Shown here piece after piece: positions 5,648 to 5,700 of a DNA stretch of 5,700 bases. Origin of the DNA: JAXHUA01 sp034189695 (GTDB taxonomy: Bacteria > Chloroflexota > Dehalococcoidia > E44-bin15); NCBI GenBank assembly GCA_034189695.1, contig JAXHUA010000052.1, positions 1 through 5,700 of the forward strand. Reading direction: 5' to 3'. Numbering within the stretch: the first letter of the stretch is position 1; each line of letters opens with the position of its first letter. The position numbers and the translations under genes are program-made. The notes beneath the pieces were generated by a model. It was not told the DNA's origin, did not search any database, and saw nothing but the letters and a program-made list of their open reading frames with translations.

Positions 5648-5663
5648 AGGGGGAGGGCAATGA

Positions 5664-5695
5664 CGGGTAGAGGGCGAGACGGGTGCAGGGCGAGA
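5664..5695 (+). repeat. 16-bp tandem repeat, two units
   Basis: Units 5664-5679 and 5680-5695 agree in 14 of 16 bases (CGGGTAGAGGGCGAGA and CGGGTGCAGGGCGAGA). It sits just outside copy C, and a further GGCAATGAC fragment (5657-5664) overlaps its start. It may continue past the window edge. It has no coding content that I can see. Confidence 0.55.
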
Positions 5696-5700
5696 AGGAT

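Noticed and set aside
5430..5660. Small frames over copies A, B and C giving peptides such as CHCERSEAI
   Set aside because: These are translations of the palindromic element. The same peptide pattern recurs wherever the repeat lies, in either orientation.

Overview
The window is GC-rich, gene-dense bacterial DNA. It holds two divergent transcription units and four non-coding stretches loaded with palindromic repeats. The class I heat-shock cluster hrcA-grpE-dnaK, with a perfect CIRCE operator and a sigma-70/sigma-A type promoter, places it in the Bacteria. The DnaK carries the longer ATPase-domain form seen in many diderm-type sequences. High GC, a BioY-type biotin importer and these particular dispersed palindromes suggest, without proving, an uncultured lineage such as Chloroflexota (Dehalococcoidia-like). 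No rRNA or other phylogenetic marker is present to settle this.

Layout. Positions 1-287 hold no gene. They contain a degenerate repeat arm, palindromic element copy A (61-156), a 25-bp tandem repeat growing out of its right end (144-214), and the intrinsic terminator of the heat-shock operon (231-263, minus strand). Positions 288-3829 on the minus strand are dnaK, grpE and hrcA, transcribed in the order hrcA-grpE-dnaK. The 445-bp divergent intergenic region (3830-4274) holds the hrcA promoter and CIRCE operator, element copy B (3936-4041), a nested palindromic structure (4067-4164) and the promoter of the second unit. Positions 4275-5524 on the plus strand are bioY and a metallo-beta-lactamase-fold hydrolase gene, 26 bp apart and probably one transcript. 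Positions 5525-5700 hold element copy C, which is inverted relative to B, and a short 16-bp tandem repeat.

How the genes work together. HrcA represses its own operon by binding CIRCE, which covers the start of the transcript. GrpE and DnaK are the nucleotide-exchange factor and the Hsp70 chaperone. The usual third partner, dnaJ, is not here: a strong terminator follows dnaK directly. BioY is the substrate-binding membrane component of an ECF biotin transporter and must rely on energising subunits encoded elsewhere. The role of the hydrolase next to it is unknown.

No wholly new multi-gene system is evident. The points most worth a second look are: the same asymmetric palindromic element in every non-operonic gap, with two copies in opposite orientation bracketing bioY-hydrolase; the nested palindrome with competing pairings; the hydrolase whose HxHxDH metal motif reads H-A-H-P-G-H; and an HrcA lacking the arginine of its GRIPT motif.
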